A DNA stretch of 64,000 nt from an uncultured Myxococcales bacterium (GTDB taxonomy: Bacteria; Myxococcota_A; UBA9042), in contig CAISBR010000119.1 in NCBI GenBank assembly GCA_903883645.1, positions 1 to 64,000 of the forward strand, written 5' to 3'. Below the pieces are notes generated by a model that was not told where the DNA came from, did no database searches, and was given only the letters and a program-made list of their open reading frames with translations. The position numbers were made by a program, and so were the translations under genes. Below are positions 32,712-45,800 of this stretch, in pieces (position 1 is the stretch's first letter; the number at the start of each line of letters is the position of its first letter).

Positions 32712-33566
32712 TCACGTTAAGAAGTAGGCGATCGCGAAACCGCCGGCGATATAGCTCGTCGCCTCGACCAGTCCGGCGCCCACATTGCGATCGCGCTCGA
32801 TCTCTTCGCTATACGTCGAACCCGGCAGCAGCAGCAGGTCGCCCAGCCAGCGCAGCACGGCCAGCAACACCACCGCGATGACCAGCGCCACCCCCATGTG
32901 CACCGCATCGTCCGTCCAGGTCGCGCCGTGCCCGCGCAGCGACGCATCGACCACCAGACCCGCCGCGATGGCGATACCCGCCAAAGGCAAGGCGGCTGCC
33001 AAGTTGCGCCGGCCAAGCTGCGCCAAGTCGTCGTACGGCGTCAGCCGCTGGTACAGCCACGTCAGCGCCAGCAGCGCCGCTTGCCCGGCTACCATCCACG
33101 CGATGCGCGTCAGCCAACTCTCGGCGTGCCCAAGAGCGCCGCGCAGGACCAACGCACTGCCAAAAACCACGCCAGCCCTAGCCGTTGCTACCGCTACGTT
33201 GCCCTGGTCGACCACCTCGCGCTCCATGTCGATGCCGCGCAAGACCAGCCGCGCCAAGCCCTGCTCTGCCGCCCACAGCGTGACCAGAACCGCCAGCGAA
33301 GTCGTAGCAAAATCAGCAGCTTGATCGAGTATCGTCTCGCCGGCCACAACCAGCGATCCCAGCAGCGCCACTACCGTCGCCAGCACAAAAAGCGACTGCT
33401 CGACCGCCACAGCCACATTGTCTTCGCTGGCTAGTGCGTGCCCCAGCCGCCGACCACCGCGCAAGGCGAATAGGTCGCGACCCAGCTTACCCACTGCAAC
33501 TACTGCCACCGACAAGCCAAAATAGGCGCCGGCCATAACCAGTCGCTCCATGTCGATGTTGACCAT
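32712..33566 (-). CDS. DUF350 family membrane protein
   Basis: A 284-residue inner-membrane protein with about eight hydrophobic helices in two related halves. Each ends in a charged motif of the DUF350 (YjfL) type: 'ASEDNVAVAVEQSLFVLATVVALLGSLV' in the first half and 'EEIERDRNVGAGLVEATSYIAGGFAIAYFL' in the second. The open frame reaches 33602, but the ATG at 33566 is preceded by AGGAGG with a five-base gap and is clearly the start. Function of the family is not established; members often accompany stress or lipid-related membrane genes. Confidence 0.85.
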   Translation of the reverse strand: MVNIDMERLVMAGAYFGLSVAVVAVGKLGRDLFALRGGRRLGHALASEDNVAVAVEQSLFVLATVVALLGSLVVAGETILDQAADFATTSLAVLVTLWAAEQGLARLVLRGIDMEREVVDQGNVAVATARAGVVFGSALVLRGALGHAESWLTRIAWMVAGQAALLALTWLYQRLTPYDDLAQLGRRNLAAALPLAGIAIAAGLVVDASLRGHGATWTDDAVHMGVALVIAVVLLAVLRWLGDLLLLPGSTYSEEIERDRNVGAGLVEATSYIAGGFAIAYFLT

Positions 33567-33856
33567 ACTCCCCTCCTGCGGCGGGCGCGGCGAAACAGCC
33601 AAGAATCGCGCTGGCCAGCCATGCCGCGGAGCCTAACACAGGCTGGGGGCAAGGGCACGCGGACCCGCGATTTTGCCCACGTTTCGCTGCCGGGGATCGC
33701 CGGCTGAGGCTTGCTTGCCCCAGGGCGCCGGCGGCCGGATCACCTAGGTCTTGCCACCGGGCTGCATACTCTCTACAACGAGAGATTGGGTAGGTGTCCC
33801 TCCAGTATGGGGAGGCCTATTCTTGCGCGGCCCGCACGGCCGCTACCGGGTGCGCC
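33567..33856. other. Divergent region upstream of the giant gene
   Basis: A 290-bp gap between the DUF350 gene and the giant protein gene. A CTCTC-TACAAC-GAGAG stem-loop (about 33769-33784) and a CCTCC-AGTATGG-GGAGG stem-loop (about 33801-33817) lie in tandem just before the chosen start, either of which could fold in the leader RNA. No convincing -35/-10 pair and no gene. Confidence 0.35.
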
Positions 33857-36800
33857 ATGTCCGATCGGCACAACGCCAAAGCTGGCAAGCAGTTCGAGCA
33901 CGCCAAGCAAAATCGCGGGGCTGAGCAGATCCACGACAAGCCGGGTGCCGACTCGCAAAAGAAGCAGCCGGTCGAAGAGGCGAAAGCTCCATCGATGCCT
34001 GCACTTGGCGGTGCTGGCGACCCGCTAGCTGGCGGCATGGGCGGCGCGCTGAATGCGGCCGAGTCCGACCCCAAAGCGATGGCCGATCAGCAGGCCGAGT
34101 TGCAGCGTGTCAAGGCGCTGCCGGCAGGTGCGCCCGAGCTCGAGAAGTTTAAGAAACCAGAGGCTTTGGCTTCGCAGGTGCCCGAGGGAGCCGGTGCAAC
34201 GGGGGATGCGAAGGCGCAGTCGGAAGGCATGTCGCCCAAAGGTGAGGCCCAAGCGCCGGCGACGCTGGGTGCCAATGCCCAGCAGGTCAAGACTGAGCCG
34301 GGTGGCGACAAGGTCGAGGTGCAAAAAGTTGAGGTGGCGAGCGCTCCTCCGACCTCTGCCGAGGCTGGCAAGGCCGTAGCCAACGCTGGGTCTGCACCTG
34401 CCGCCGCGACTGCCCCACAAGAGGCGCCGACGCAAGCTGCGCCCGAGCCCGCCAAGAAAGATGTTGCCCCCGAGTCTGCCGAAAAAAAGCAACCTGAACA
34501 GCCAACTGCGGCACAACCCGAAGCGGCAGCGCCCGTGGCGACCGAGGCCAAGTCGGCGGAGCCGGGCCAGGCAGCGGCGGCCACTCCCGAGCAGGCACAG
34601 ACCGGCAATGCCAGCGCCGACGCCGAGGCTGCAACCAAAGAACCTGAGAAGGCGCCCGAGCTTGCGCCCCAACAGGTCGCTGGCGTCGATGTGCAGCCGG
34701 CGAGTGTCGATGCTGCGCCAGCCGAAGGCGCACAACTGGAAGGCCCGGCGCAAGTTGCTGAACTCACTGCAAGTCAGCCTGCGCCGCAAGAAGTGGCGGG
34801 CGCGGCCATAGCCGAGTTGCCCGTTGAGCAGGCTGCGGTGGCGGCCGAGTCGGTGCCCGAAAAAGTTGCGGGAGATGTCGCACAAACCGGCGAAACAAAA
34901 GGCGAAACTGCTCCTGGCTCCGCCGAGGTTGCGCCCGTAGAAGCGGCGCCCACCGCACAAGGCGCGGCCCCTGCTGCAGCTGCCGACGCCGCAGTCGCCC
35001 AGGCCGCGGATGCCGCGCTGGCGGCAGTACCCGCCGATGCCAAGGCCGCGATTGAGCAAGTTGCTGTTTCTCCCGCTGAGTCTGCCGCTGGCGACGCCGG
35101 TGCTGCGCCGCAACCGGTCGCCGCCAGTGAGCCAAAGGCCGACGCAGGCGCCATCGAAACCGTTGCCGCCGGCGCCCCTGCCGCCGCGCCCGCAGGTGCC
35201 GAAGCGAGCGTCGAGGCCCCCGCAGCCCTTGAAGAGGCAGCGACCGCACCACAAGCCCTTGCAACCGCAGGTGAAACGGCCGGTCCGGCCCTAGCCGAAG
35301 CCCCCGTTGCGCCGGCCGCCGAAGTGGTTGCAGAAGACGGCGCAGAACCCGCCGTGGCAACGGCAGCGCCGCTGGCTGCGGCTCGGGCGATAAGCGACAC
35401 CACCGCCGCAATGCCCGTGGCACAAGACGCTGGCGCGCAAGGTGATCTGAACGATCCGTTTGCCGGAATGACGGCCGCGGGCGAGCTGGGAGCTCCTGCT
35501 TTCGGCCAGACGGCGCTGCAGGCGTCCGAGCAGGCATTGGCGGCGCCGCTGGGTGTCGATCCGACCCAGGTCGAAGCGATTGCCAGCACGGCCAGCGACG
35601 CCGGGCTCGACCCCGCCGCGCTGCTGGGCGACAAGGCCAAAGAGCTGCAAGAGCAGGTGCAAAGTCTGCTTGGCGCCGGCGAAAAGACGCTGCGCGACAT
35701 GGGCAAGGGCGCCGCGGCCTCGGCGAGCCAGGTGGTCGATCAGGCCAAGGGCCAGCTCGACGATTGGCTGGGCCAAGCCAAGGGCCAAGTCGACGAGATG
35801 GGGGGCAAGGGCCAGGAACTACTAGATAAAGGCCAAGAGGCGATCGGTGGTGCCAAGGGCGCCATGGACAAGCTGCAAAACTTTGGCGGCGACATCGGCG
35901 GTGCGGTCAAAGAGGGCCTGGGCGCGGGCAAGGCGCTGCCCGACCAAATCCGCGGCAAGGCGGAGCAGGCGCTGGGGATGGACCTGTCGGGTGTGCAGCT
36001 GCACGACGGCGCGGATGCGCAAGCGCTTGCCGACAAGCTGGGTGCCACCGCGTTTGCCCAGGGCAGCGACATCGTGATGGGCAAGGCCGCCGAATTGGCG
36101 GGCGCCGATCGCGACCAGATTCTGGCCGAAGAGATCGTGCACGTTGCTCAGATGCAAGGCAAATCGGCGGCAGATCGCGGTGCAACCGGCGTGTCGGTGG
36201 CGTCGGACCGCGCCGAGAAGTCCGCGCGCACGGCTGCAGAAAAGGTGCTCGGCGGCGCCCGCGTCAAGGCCGAAGAAATTGAAGGCGAGCGCCGCGCGGT
36301 GTACCGCAACGACAACGGCCAAGGGGCCTCGGGGTCGCAACCCACGATGCCCACGCAAGTTTCGCTGTCGCTCGGTGGCAAAAGCACGGTGGTCAAGCTG
36401 CCCAAGCTGACCGCTGGCACCACCAACAAGATGGTCAGCCTGCCGTCGCTGGGTGTGCGCGGCCTCTCGTTCGAGAGCCAGGCTCGCCTCGAATTCGACT
36501 CCACTTCTGGGCAGTTCAAGGGCGGCAAGGCCTGGGCCAGCATCAAGGTCGGCGACGTCATCTCGCTCGAAAACACCCAGGTCACCATCGACCAGAACGG
36601 CCAGATGAAGGGCAGCTTCCCTGGCGCCACGTTCAAGCTCGGCAGCCTCATCAACGAGACCATCACCGCCGATGTGGGCGCGGGCGGCGTGACCGGCAAA
36701 GGTACCTACGAGTACTCGCAGTTGCGCGGCGACAAGCTGGGTACGTGGCTGCGCTCGGGCTCACTGAGCCTCAGCGTCGATGCGGGCGGCGCCGTCAGCG

Positions 36801-39800
36801 GCAGCGGCACACTAGGGGTCGAAGTCGGCGAATTCTCGCCTGGTACCCTCAAGGCCGCCGTACAAGACAAGACGCTGAGCGGCCAGGTCGACATCGACAA
36901 CAAGGTCTCGATTTCGCTAGGCAAAGCCTCGGCCAGCGACGGCCACCTGAGCGGCGCGCTCAGCAACTCCGACAAGGTCGAGCTATCGGGCGCACTCAAG
37001 CTCGACATTCCTTCGCTTACGGGCGGCAAAGGCACCGTCCAGGCCAAATGGGACTCCGAAGGCAGCAAGATCACAGGACAAGCCGCCTACGAGTCGAGCA
37101 CAGACGCCACCTGGGGCAAGGTCGTGTTTAGCAAGGCCTCGGTCACGGGCACCGTCGAAGACGGCAAGATCGGCAAGATGGCGGGCAATGGCACCGCAGT
37201 CTACGACTCGCTTTTCAAGGGCAATTGGAACGGCACGCTCGATCTCGACACGGAAAAGGCCAGCTTCGAGTTGGGCGGCGAGCTCGCGGCCCCGCTCATC
37301 CAGGGCGAAGTGCAGGTGAGCAAAGGCGCTTTGACCATCAAGGTCGACGACAGCAACCTGACCAGCACTGCCGGCAACGTCGACTTCAAGCTAGGGTCAT
37401 TCCTGAAGGGAACCGCGGTCTTAGAAGAGGGCACCAACGCCAACACCATCAACGCCACCGCCACCGCCGAGCTGGTCAGCGCCCAGAGCTTCGACGGTGT
37501 GACGTTGTCGAAGGGCTCGATCACGGTCCAGGTGCGCGGCACGCAGGTCTCGGTCCAGTCGGGCTCGGTCGATTTGGACTACAAGTCGGTGGCCAAGGGC
37601 CAGCTAAATCTTAGTAGTTCTGAAGAGATTCGACGCTTCACCGGTAGCGGCAAGGCCAATCTGAGCGCGGGTCTGCTGTGGGGCGACATCAAGGTGGTCG
37701 AGGGCGCGATCGATGTCTCGCTCAAAGACAACGTGGTCGAGCAGGCGCAAGGCCAGATGAAGATGGGCTACTTGGACTTTGTCGAGGGCCAGATGGCCTT
37801 TGACGCCAAGAATGATTTTACGGCGATCGATGGCACCGCGACCGCGCATCTGAGTGGGCCTAAGACGCTGACGGGTAGCCTGAAATTGGTGCCCGACACG
37901 ACCAAGAAGTTCGATCTGGAATTCAAGAATTCTACGTTCAAAAGCTTCAAGGGTGCGTTTGCCTGGGAATACGACAAGTTCAAGGGCGATCTGCAAGTTG
38001 CGAACGCGGCCGAGGATTTTGGCCTCGTCACCGGCACCGGCAAGGCCGACCTGCTCGAAGACCTGCCGATCGGCACCATCGGCTCGACCAAGTTGATGGG
38101 CAAGAAAGGCTCGGACTTAACGGGCAAAATCGAAAACGGCAGCTTCATGGGCGTGTCGGGCACCCTGCAGTGGGAGTACGACAAATTCTTGGCCGGCAAG
38201 GCCACCATCGCCGAACCGCGCACCAACATTACCGAAATCGACGGCATCTTGAATGCTACGGTAATTGCTGAGAAAGCCCTGCCCAACAACCCCGCCGTGG
38301 TGGTGCAACCGGGCGCGGCCGACGCGCTCAGCATCCAGTTGACCGGCTCAGTGCCTGTTAAGTACTCGGGAACACTGGACTACAAGTACGACAGCTTCTT
38401 GCAAGGCAATGTGCACGTCGCGGGCGATATGCTCGATTTCTCGACGCTGGCTGGGCAGTCGCAGGGCACGGTCTACGCCCCCAAAACCATCGGCAATGTC
38501 AAAGCGCTCGAAGGCTCGACCATGAACGTCGAGTTTGCCGACAGCAAATTCAGCACCTTCTCCGGCTCTATCAAGATGTTGCACAAGGACTGGCTGAAGG
38601 GCACCGTAGAGGCCGTAGAAGGCGGCGGCTCGGCGATGAACACGGGCGTGACCGGCCAGGTTACGGGCAGCATTGCCAAGAAACCCCCTTTCGAGAAGGG
38701 CAGTTTCAGCATCATGGCCGGCGGCAAGGTCACCACCCAGTTAGCCCTGGGCCAAGACGTGACGACGCTCGACGCGGGCTCCGAGATCAACTGGAAATTT
38801 GAGGATTGGCTAAAGGGCAAGCTGACTTTGGACCAGCAGGCCGCGTTGCCCCTGGTGTCGGGCAGCACCAATAGCGCCACCATCACCAAGCCCAAGCCGA
38901 TTTCGGCGGATAAGAAGCTCAGCTTCCTTGAGTCAGGCGGCCTGGGCGTCAAGATGGCGGCGAGCTCGCCCGAGAAGTACACCGGCTCAGTCAAGGCCCG
39001 TTACGACAAGTGGATCGAGGGCACGTTTACCATCGGCGAAGGCTCGGGAGCGGCTAATTTCAATGGCGACTTGACCGGTGCACTCATCGACAAAGTCCCC
39101 CTTGGCGACAGCGGCACCGAGCTACAACCTGGCGGCAGCGCTAAGGTTTCGATGACGTCGAACGCGATTGGCGGCATCTCGGGCACACTCGAGTTCCAGT
39201 TCGGCAAGCCCGACAAGTGGCTCAAGGGCACGGTCGGCTCGGCCACCTCGAGCGGCGCCGGCATCACCAACATCAGCGGCAACGTCACTGGCTCGATCAT
39301 GGGCAAGAAGCCTATGAATAACATGGAACTGCAAGAAGGCGGCGCGATCACCACCACGATGGAGTCGAGCAATATCAACAAGCTCGGCGGCGTGGCGGCG
39401 TTCAAGTTCGGCCAGGGTGCCAAGTGGCTGACCGGCAACGTCACCCTCGACCAAGCCAGCACGCCTACGCTGGTTTCGGGCACGCACGCGTCGAGCATCG
39501 ATGGCGAGTTCGTGGCGTCGACGCAGCTGAAACTGACCGCATCTTCAGGTCTTACGGGCCAAGTGCAGCAAAACGATGTGACCACCTTGGGCGGCCCGGT
39601 GGGCTGGCTCTACGAGTCGTGGATGGCGGGCACGGCGCAGGCGCCCGAAGCCGACCCGAAGAAGGTGTCGGGCAGCGGCGACGCCAGCATCGTCAAGCCC
39701 AAGGAACTCATCCCCGGCAAGCTGTCGCTGATCGAAGGCGGCGGATTCCAGGCGCAAATCGACAACGCGAAACTGACCAAGTTCTGGGGCGACGTACCCT

Positions 39801-42800
39801 TCAAGTTTGAAGACTGGGCCAAGGGCACCGTCAACGTGGCCAACGGCACGGTCGATGGCGTGACCGGCGCGGCCAAGTTCGGCGTGCAAGGCGCCGGAAA
39901 GACGTTTGAGAACGCTGGATTGCCCGTAAAGATGAACGCTGGCGGCGACTTGAATGCCCAGCTGACGCGCAACGGTCTTGAACACTTTGGCGGCACGGCC
40001 AACGCCGAAATCGGCCGGGGCAGCGACGGCAAGTCGTGGCATGTACTGGGCAGCTTGACGCTCGCTGACAGCGAAATGACCAATATCAAGGGCGACTTCG
40101 ATGGCGCCTTGGCAGGTCCGCTCGACTTCCCGCCCGCGCTCCGCATCGAGCAGGGCGGCTCGGTCAAATTCCACATAGAAGGCAGCAACATCACGCAGCC
40201 AACGGGCGACGTCAACTACACCCTAAAGCGTGGCACGGCGGAATTCGTCAAGGGTTCGATGACCATCGACGCCAGCTCGACCACCACGAGCATCAGCGGC
40301 GCGCTGCACGGCACCGTCGCGACGGAGCAACAGTTCGGTGACCTGAAAATCCTGCCCGGCGGCAAGCTCGACGGCACTTTGCAGGGCAATAGCAAGGCGA
40401 CCTTGGGTGGCAACCTGGCGTTCCAATACCAAGATTTCCTCAAGGGCAGCGTTCAGATCGACGGCCAGCTCGATCCCGACCAGGGCAAAGTCAACGGCCA
40501 AGCCAGTGCCACCACGCTCGCGGGGACCAAGATTGGCGCCCTAACCATCGGCGCTGGCTCTGAAATGGGCGGCAAGGTGCAAGACAGCGCGCTCAAGAAC
40601 ATTTGGGGCAAGCTCAACTTCAGCACCGACAAGCTGCAAGGCGTGGTCGAGGTGCCGCAAGGCAGCAATTCAACTCCGGATCACCTCAGCGGCGACGCCA
40701 GCGCCAAGCTCGTGACCGACTTGGCCTTGGGCGGCGGTTTCAGCATCAAGTCGGGCAGTACGCTGGCCGTCAAGGTGGCCGACAACCAGTTGACCGATGT
40801 GTCGGGTGGCCTGAACTGGGCCTGGAACGACAAGGTCGGCGGCACGCTCACGGCCGGCACCGGTTCGACGCTGCAGCAGATAAGCGGCACCGGCACCGCC
40901 GAAGTGCTCAAGCGAATCCCTGTAGGTTCAGGCAGTTTTGCCCTGCTCCCCGGTTCCGGCATCGGCGCCAAAGTGGTCAACAACGCACTCGACTCGGTGA
41001 GCGGCGGCGTCAGGTGGGAATACGGCGAGGGCGGCTGGCTAGCGGGCGCGCTGACACTCCCCGACGGCACCAAGATCGACGCGCCGACCGGCAAGGCCAC
41101 GGCGGGTCTGGTTCACGACAAGCAGATGGGGCAGCTAAACCTGCGCTCGGGCGGCCAGTTGCAAGTCGATATTGCAGCGGGCGCGCCCACTTCGTTCCAG
41201 GGGCAGCTACTGTGGGGTTACAGCGCGGCCGACCAGTGGCTGCAAGGCGATGTGACGCTGAATCCGACCGCGTCGCTCGACCAGATCAGCGGCTCGGCGA
41301 CGGCCAAGCTCGCGAAAGAGAAGACGATTGGCGACAGTCTAGTGCTGCTGCAGGGCGGTTCGCTGACCGGCACGATGACCGGCTCGCGGCCCGAACAGAT
41401 GAGCGGCGAGGTCAACTGGCGCTATCAGAACTGGCTAGAAGGTAAGGTGAATGTTCAAGCGTCGAATCTTGATACCATCCAGGGCCAGGCCGATGCGCAC
41501 TTAGTCGATACCAAGATGGCGGCGCCCGGCTTTGAGCTGCAAAAGGGCGGAAACATCAAGGTCACAGTCGGCCAGTCGGCGATCAAGTCATTTACCGGCG
41601 AAGTGGGTTGGAAGTACGGAGAAGGTGGGCCTTTTGCCGAGGGCAAGGTGGCAGTCACCGCCGAGTCGACTTGGGAGTCGATTAGCGGCAAGGCCGATGC
41701 GCAGCTGACGCAAGATGTGCAGGCGGCGGCCGATCTGAAATTGCTGAAAGAGGGCAGCGGCCTGCAGGTCGAGATCTCGGGCAGCAAGGTGCAGAGCTTC
41801 GGCGGCCACATCGGCTTCTTGTACGGCGAGGGTGAGTGGTTGAAGGGCGCCATCACGGTGACGCCGGGCTCCACGCCCAAGAAGATCGGCGGCGAGGCCG
41901 ACGCTGCGATCGTCGCGGACCGGCCGGTCGACGGCACCGAGCTGACCCTGAAGCCGGGCAGCAAGGCGCAGGTCAAGATCGCCGACAACGATGTCAAGTC
42001 GTTTAAAGGCAAGGTTAATTGGGCCTATGGCGCCGACCCGTGGCTCAAGGGCTCGCTCGAAGTGGCCGAGGGCTCGACCGCCAAGCATGTGACCGGCAAG
42101 GCCAGCGCGACGCTCAGCAAGTACAAGCGGGTGTCCGACACCGTTAAGTTCCTAGAAGGCGGCACGATTTCGGCGCAGTTCGACGGCGCGACCCTCAAGC
42201 AGTTCTCTGGCGACGTCACGGTCGCGTACGACGACTGGCTGCAGGGCAACATTCACGTCGATAATTCGGACCTTGAGAGCGTGTCGGGCTCGCTGAAGGG
42301 CTCGCTGCAAAAGCACAAGCCGGTGACCGCCGACCTGACACTCAAACAGGGTGGCTCGGTCGAGTTGAAGTTGCAGAACAGCGATATGGTGTCGTTTGCC
42401 GGCGATGTCGACTGGTCGTACCAGCAGTGGCTCGAAGGCAACCTCCACGTCGACGCGGGCACCGGCAAAGACATCACCGGCACGGGTAACGCCACGTTGC
42501 GCCAGCAAAAGACTGTGGGCGACGGCGGCAAGCTCGAATTGCAGCGCGGCTCGGCCTTGCAGGCCAAGTTCACGAACTCGAACCTTGACGGCGTGGGCGG
42601 CGATCTGGCGTGGCGCTACGACGGCTGGCTAAAAGGTACTGTGGGCGTGCCGGCTTACACCAAGCTCGACAACCCTAGCGGCACCATCACGGCGAGCCTG
42701 CACACCGACAAGCAGGTCGGCGCCGACTTGACCTTGCAACGCGGCGGCTCGGTGGGCGGCGAGCTCAGCGGGGGCAAGCTGACCAAGATCCAGGGCCAGG

Positions 42801-45800
42801 TCGAGTGGAAATACCAAGATTGGCTAGGCGGCAGCGTGGTTTTGGACCCGAGCGCGCCCGAAGCGCCGACCGGCAAGGCCACAGCGAGCATCATCGCGGC
42901 CAAAGAGGTCAAGCCCCCGCTCACTCTGCAGCGCGGCGGCTCGATGCAACTCGGCTTCGACAGCAAGAAGTCGATGACCGATCAAGCGTTTTCGGCCAAT
43001 CTGACCTGGGAATACGACAAGTGGCTGGGCGGCGACCTGACCGTGAACGCCGGCTCGACCTTTGCCAACCTATCGGGCAATGCCAACGTGGCGCTGAAGC
43101 AAGAAAAGCAGTTTGGCGAGCTGACTTTGCGCCGTGGTGGCCAAGCCCGCGCGGTGTTCGCTGGCAGCAAACCCGAGAGCTTTGGCGGCGACCTGAACTG
43201 GCAGTACCAGACCTGGCTCGGCGGCAGCATCAACGTGGCAGATGGCAGCAAATTCGAAAGCTTGAGTGGCAAGGCCTCGGCCGCGCTGCTCGAAGACAAG
43301 CCGCTGGGCAACCAGTTTACGCTGGTCGCGGGTGGCCACGCACAGGTCGAGATTGCGCAAAACAAGGTCGACAGCTTCGGCGGCACAGTCTTTTACAAGT
43401 GGAAGGACTGGGTCGATGGCTCGGTCGACGTGGCCGGCGGCAGCAAACTCGACAAAATCTCGGGCAAAGCCACCGTTCACCTCAGCAAAGACTGGGCGGT
43501 CGGCGGCAGTGCCTTCACCATCAAGCAGGGCACCAGCGCCACCGGCGAGGTCAAAGACTCGTCGATCGATTCCATAAGCGGCAAGCTGGGTTGGAAGTAC
43601 GAGAACTGGGCCGAGGGCAACCTAGATGTGCAGTCGAGCAAGCTCGATAGCGTATCGGGCACGGCGCAAGCCCGCATTGTGGGCGAGAAACCCCTCGGCG
43701 GTGACCTGAAGTTGCTGCCCGGCGGCTCGGCCGAGGTCGAGGTCAAGGCCAACCAGCTCACCAGTTGGGGCGGCGAAGTCAGCATCGGCTACAAAGAATT
43801 AGCCAAGGGTTCCTTAGCGATCGAAGGCAAGACGGCCGACTTGAAGACCGTGAACGGCGAAGCCAAGGCCCGCCTCATCGCCGATCTGCCGATGGGAACG
43901 GACGCCAAGCTGCTGAACGGCTCTGGCATTGGCGTCAAGGTAAAATCCGGCAATTTCGACACCTTCAGTGGCCTGGCGCGCTTCCAGTACAAGGACTCGC
44001 TGGCCGGCACGGTCGAGTTGAAAGACAGCAAAGCCGACAACTTGAACGGCTCGGCCTCGGCGCAGGTCATCAAAGACTTTGCTCCCGCGAACGGCCAATT
44101 CTTCTTGACCCAGGGTGGTAACCTGCGCACTGAGTTCAAGAATTCGGCGTTCGAGACCATCGAAGGCGAGGTGACTTGGAAGTACGACAACCCGAGCGCC
44201 AACCTCGACGGTCGCCTTACGGTGCCCAAGTCGCCGATTAGCTCGATTAAGGGCGAGGGCACGGCCCGTTTGCTGCAAGACACGGCGCCGGTGCAGAACA
44301 CCAAGCTGCTGCAGGGCGGCCACCTGAGCGTCAAGGTCGAGGCGAGTGCACCCAAGTCGCTGACTGGTCAGGTTTCTTGGCAGCACGCCGAGTGGCTGGG
44401 CGGCTCGGTCGAGCTGCAAGAGGGCACCAACATCACCGGGCCGTTCAAGGGCAAGGCCGATGCGGTGCTCAAGCAAGACAAGCAACTCAATAGCAAATTT
44501 ACGGCAAACAAGGGCGGCTCGCTGCAACTGACGCTCGACACCTCGACCGCGGTCGACCAGGCCAGCGTGCAGGGCATGTTGGCGGTGCAGTACGAAGACT
44601 GGCTCAAGGGGTCGCTAACGCTTGATTCGGGAAGCAATTTCAAGAATGTGCAAGGCGCGGCCAAGGTCGAGCTCATCGCGGACAAGGATCTGGGGAGCTC
44701 GGGCGTCAAGCTGCTGCAGGGTGGCAACATCCAAGCGAAATTCGACGCGCAGGGCCTAAAGACCTTTGGCGGCGTGGTTATGGCCGACTACCAGCAATGG
44801 CTGAGCGGCTCAATCAACGTGAACACCAACTCGACCATCGAGGCCATTACCGGCAAGGCCACCGTTCAGCTGACCAAAGAAAAGCCCTTGGGCGATGTGA
44901 CCTTACTGGCCGGTGGCCAAGCCAGCATCGACGTGCAGGCCAGCAAGCTCGCGGGCTTCGGCGGCGTGGTCAACCTGCGCTACCAAGACTGGATCCGCGG
45001 CTCGCTCAACGTCAGCGGCGGCAGCACGCTCGACTCGATCGGCGGCCAAGGCGACACGGTCATCGAAAAAGAGAAGCAGGTCGGCGGCGATATCAAGCTC
45101 AAACAGGGCGGCCACGCCCGCATCACGGTTGCGAATTCGGCGTTCAAGTCGTTTAGCGGCGAAGTCAACGTCGACTACCAAGACTGGTTGAGCGGCGGCG
45201 TGGTGATGCAAGGCGAGTCGACCTTAGACAGCATCAGCGGCAATGCCAACCTAAACGTGACCAAAGACAAGGACTTGGCGGGCCAGGTCAAGATCAAGCA
45301 AGGTGGCGGCGTACAAGGGTCGATGGTGGCCAGCAAGGTCACCAACATCATGGGCACATTGGCCTTTGAGTGGAAAAGCCTGGTTGGCGGGTCGATTACG
45401 CTAAACAACGGCAGCACGCTCGAGCATGTAAGCGGCTCGGCGACAGTGGCCCTGCTCAAGGACTACGAAGTAGGCGGCGGCGTCAAGCTCGCGCAAGGCG
45501 GCAATGCTACTGTCGATTTCGATGGCACCTCGATCAAGTCGCTGTCGGGCACGCTGGCGCTGAAGTACCAAGACTGGCTGCAGGGCACGGTGCAGGCGAA
45601 GACCGGCTCCACGCTCGCGCAAATCTCGGGTACGGCCGAACTATCGGTCAAGGCGCCTAAAACCTTCGGCAAAATCGCGATCAAAGAGGGTTCGAGCCTG
45701 GCGGTCGACTTTGCGGCCAACACCATTACCGAGTACCGCGGCAACGTCGAGGTGGGCTACGAAGAGTGGCTGAAGGGCAATCTGAACTTTAAGGCCCAGG

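Noticed and set aside
33767-33817. Riboswitch before the giant gene
   Set aside because: Two short stem-loops are present, but no conserved riboswitch core could be recognised.
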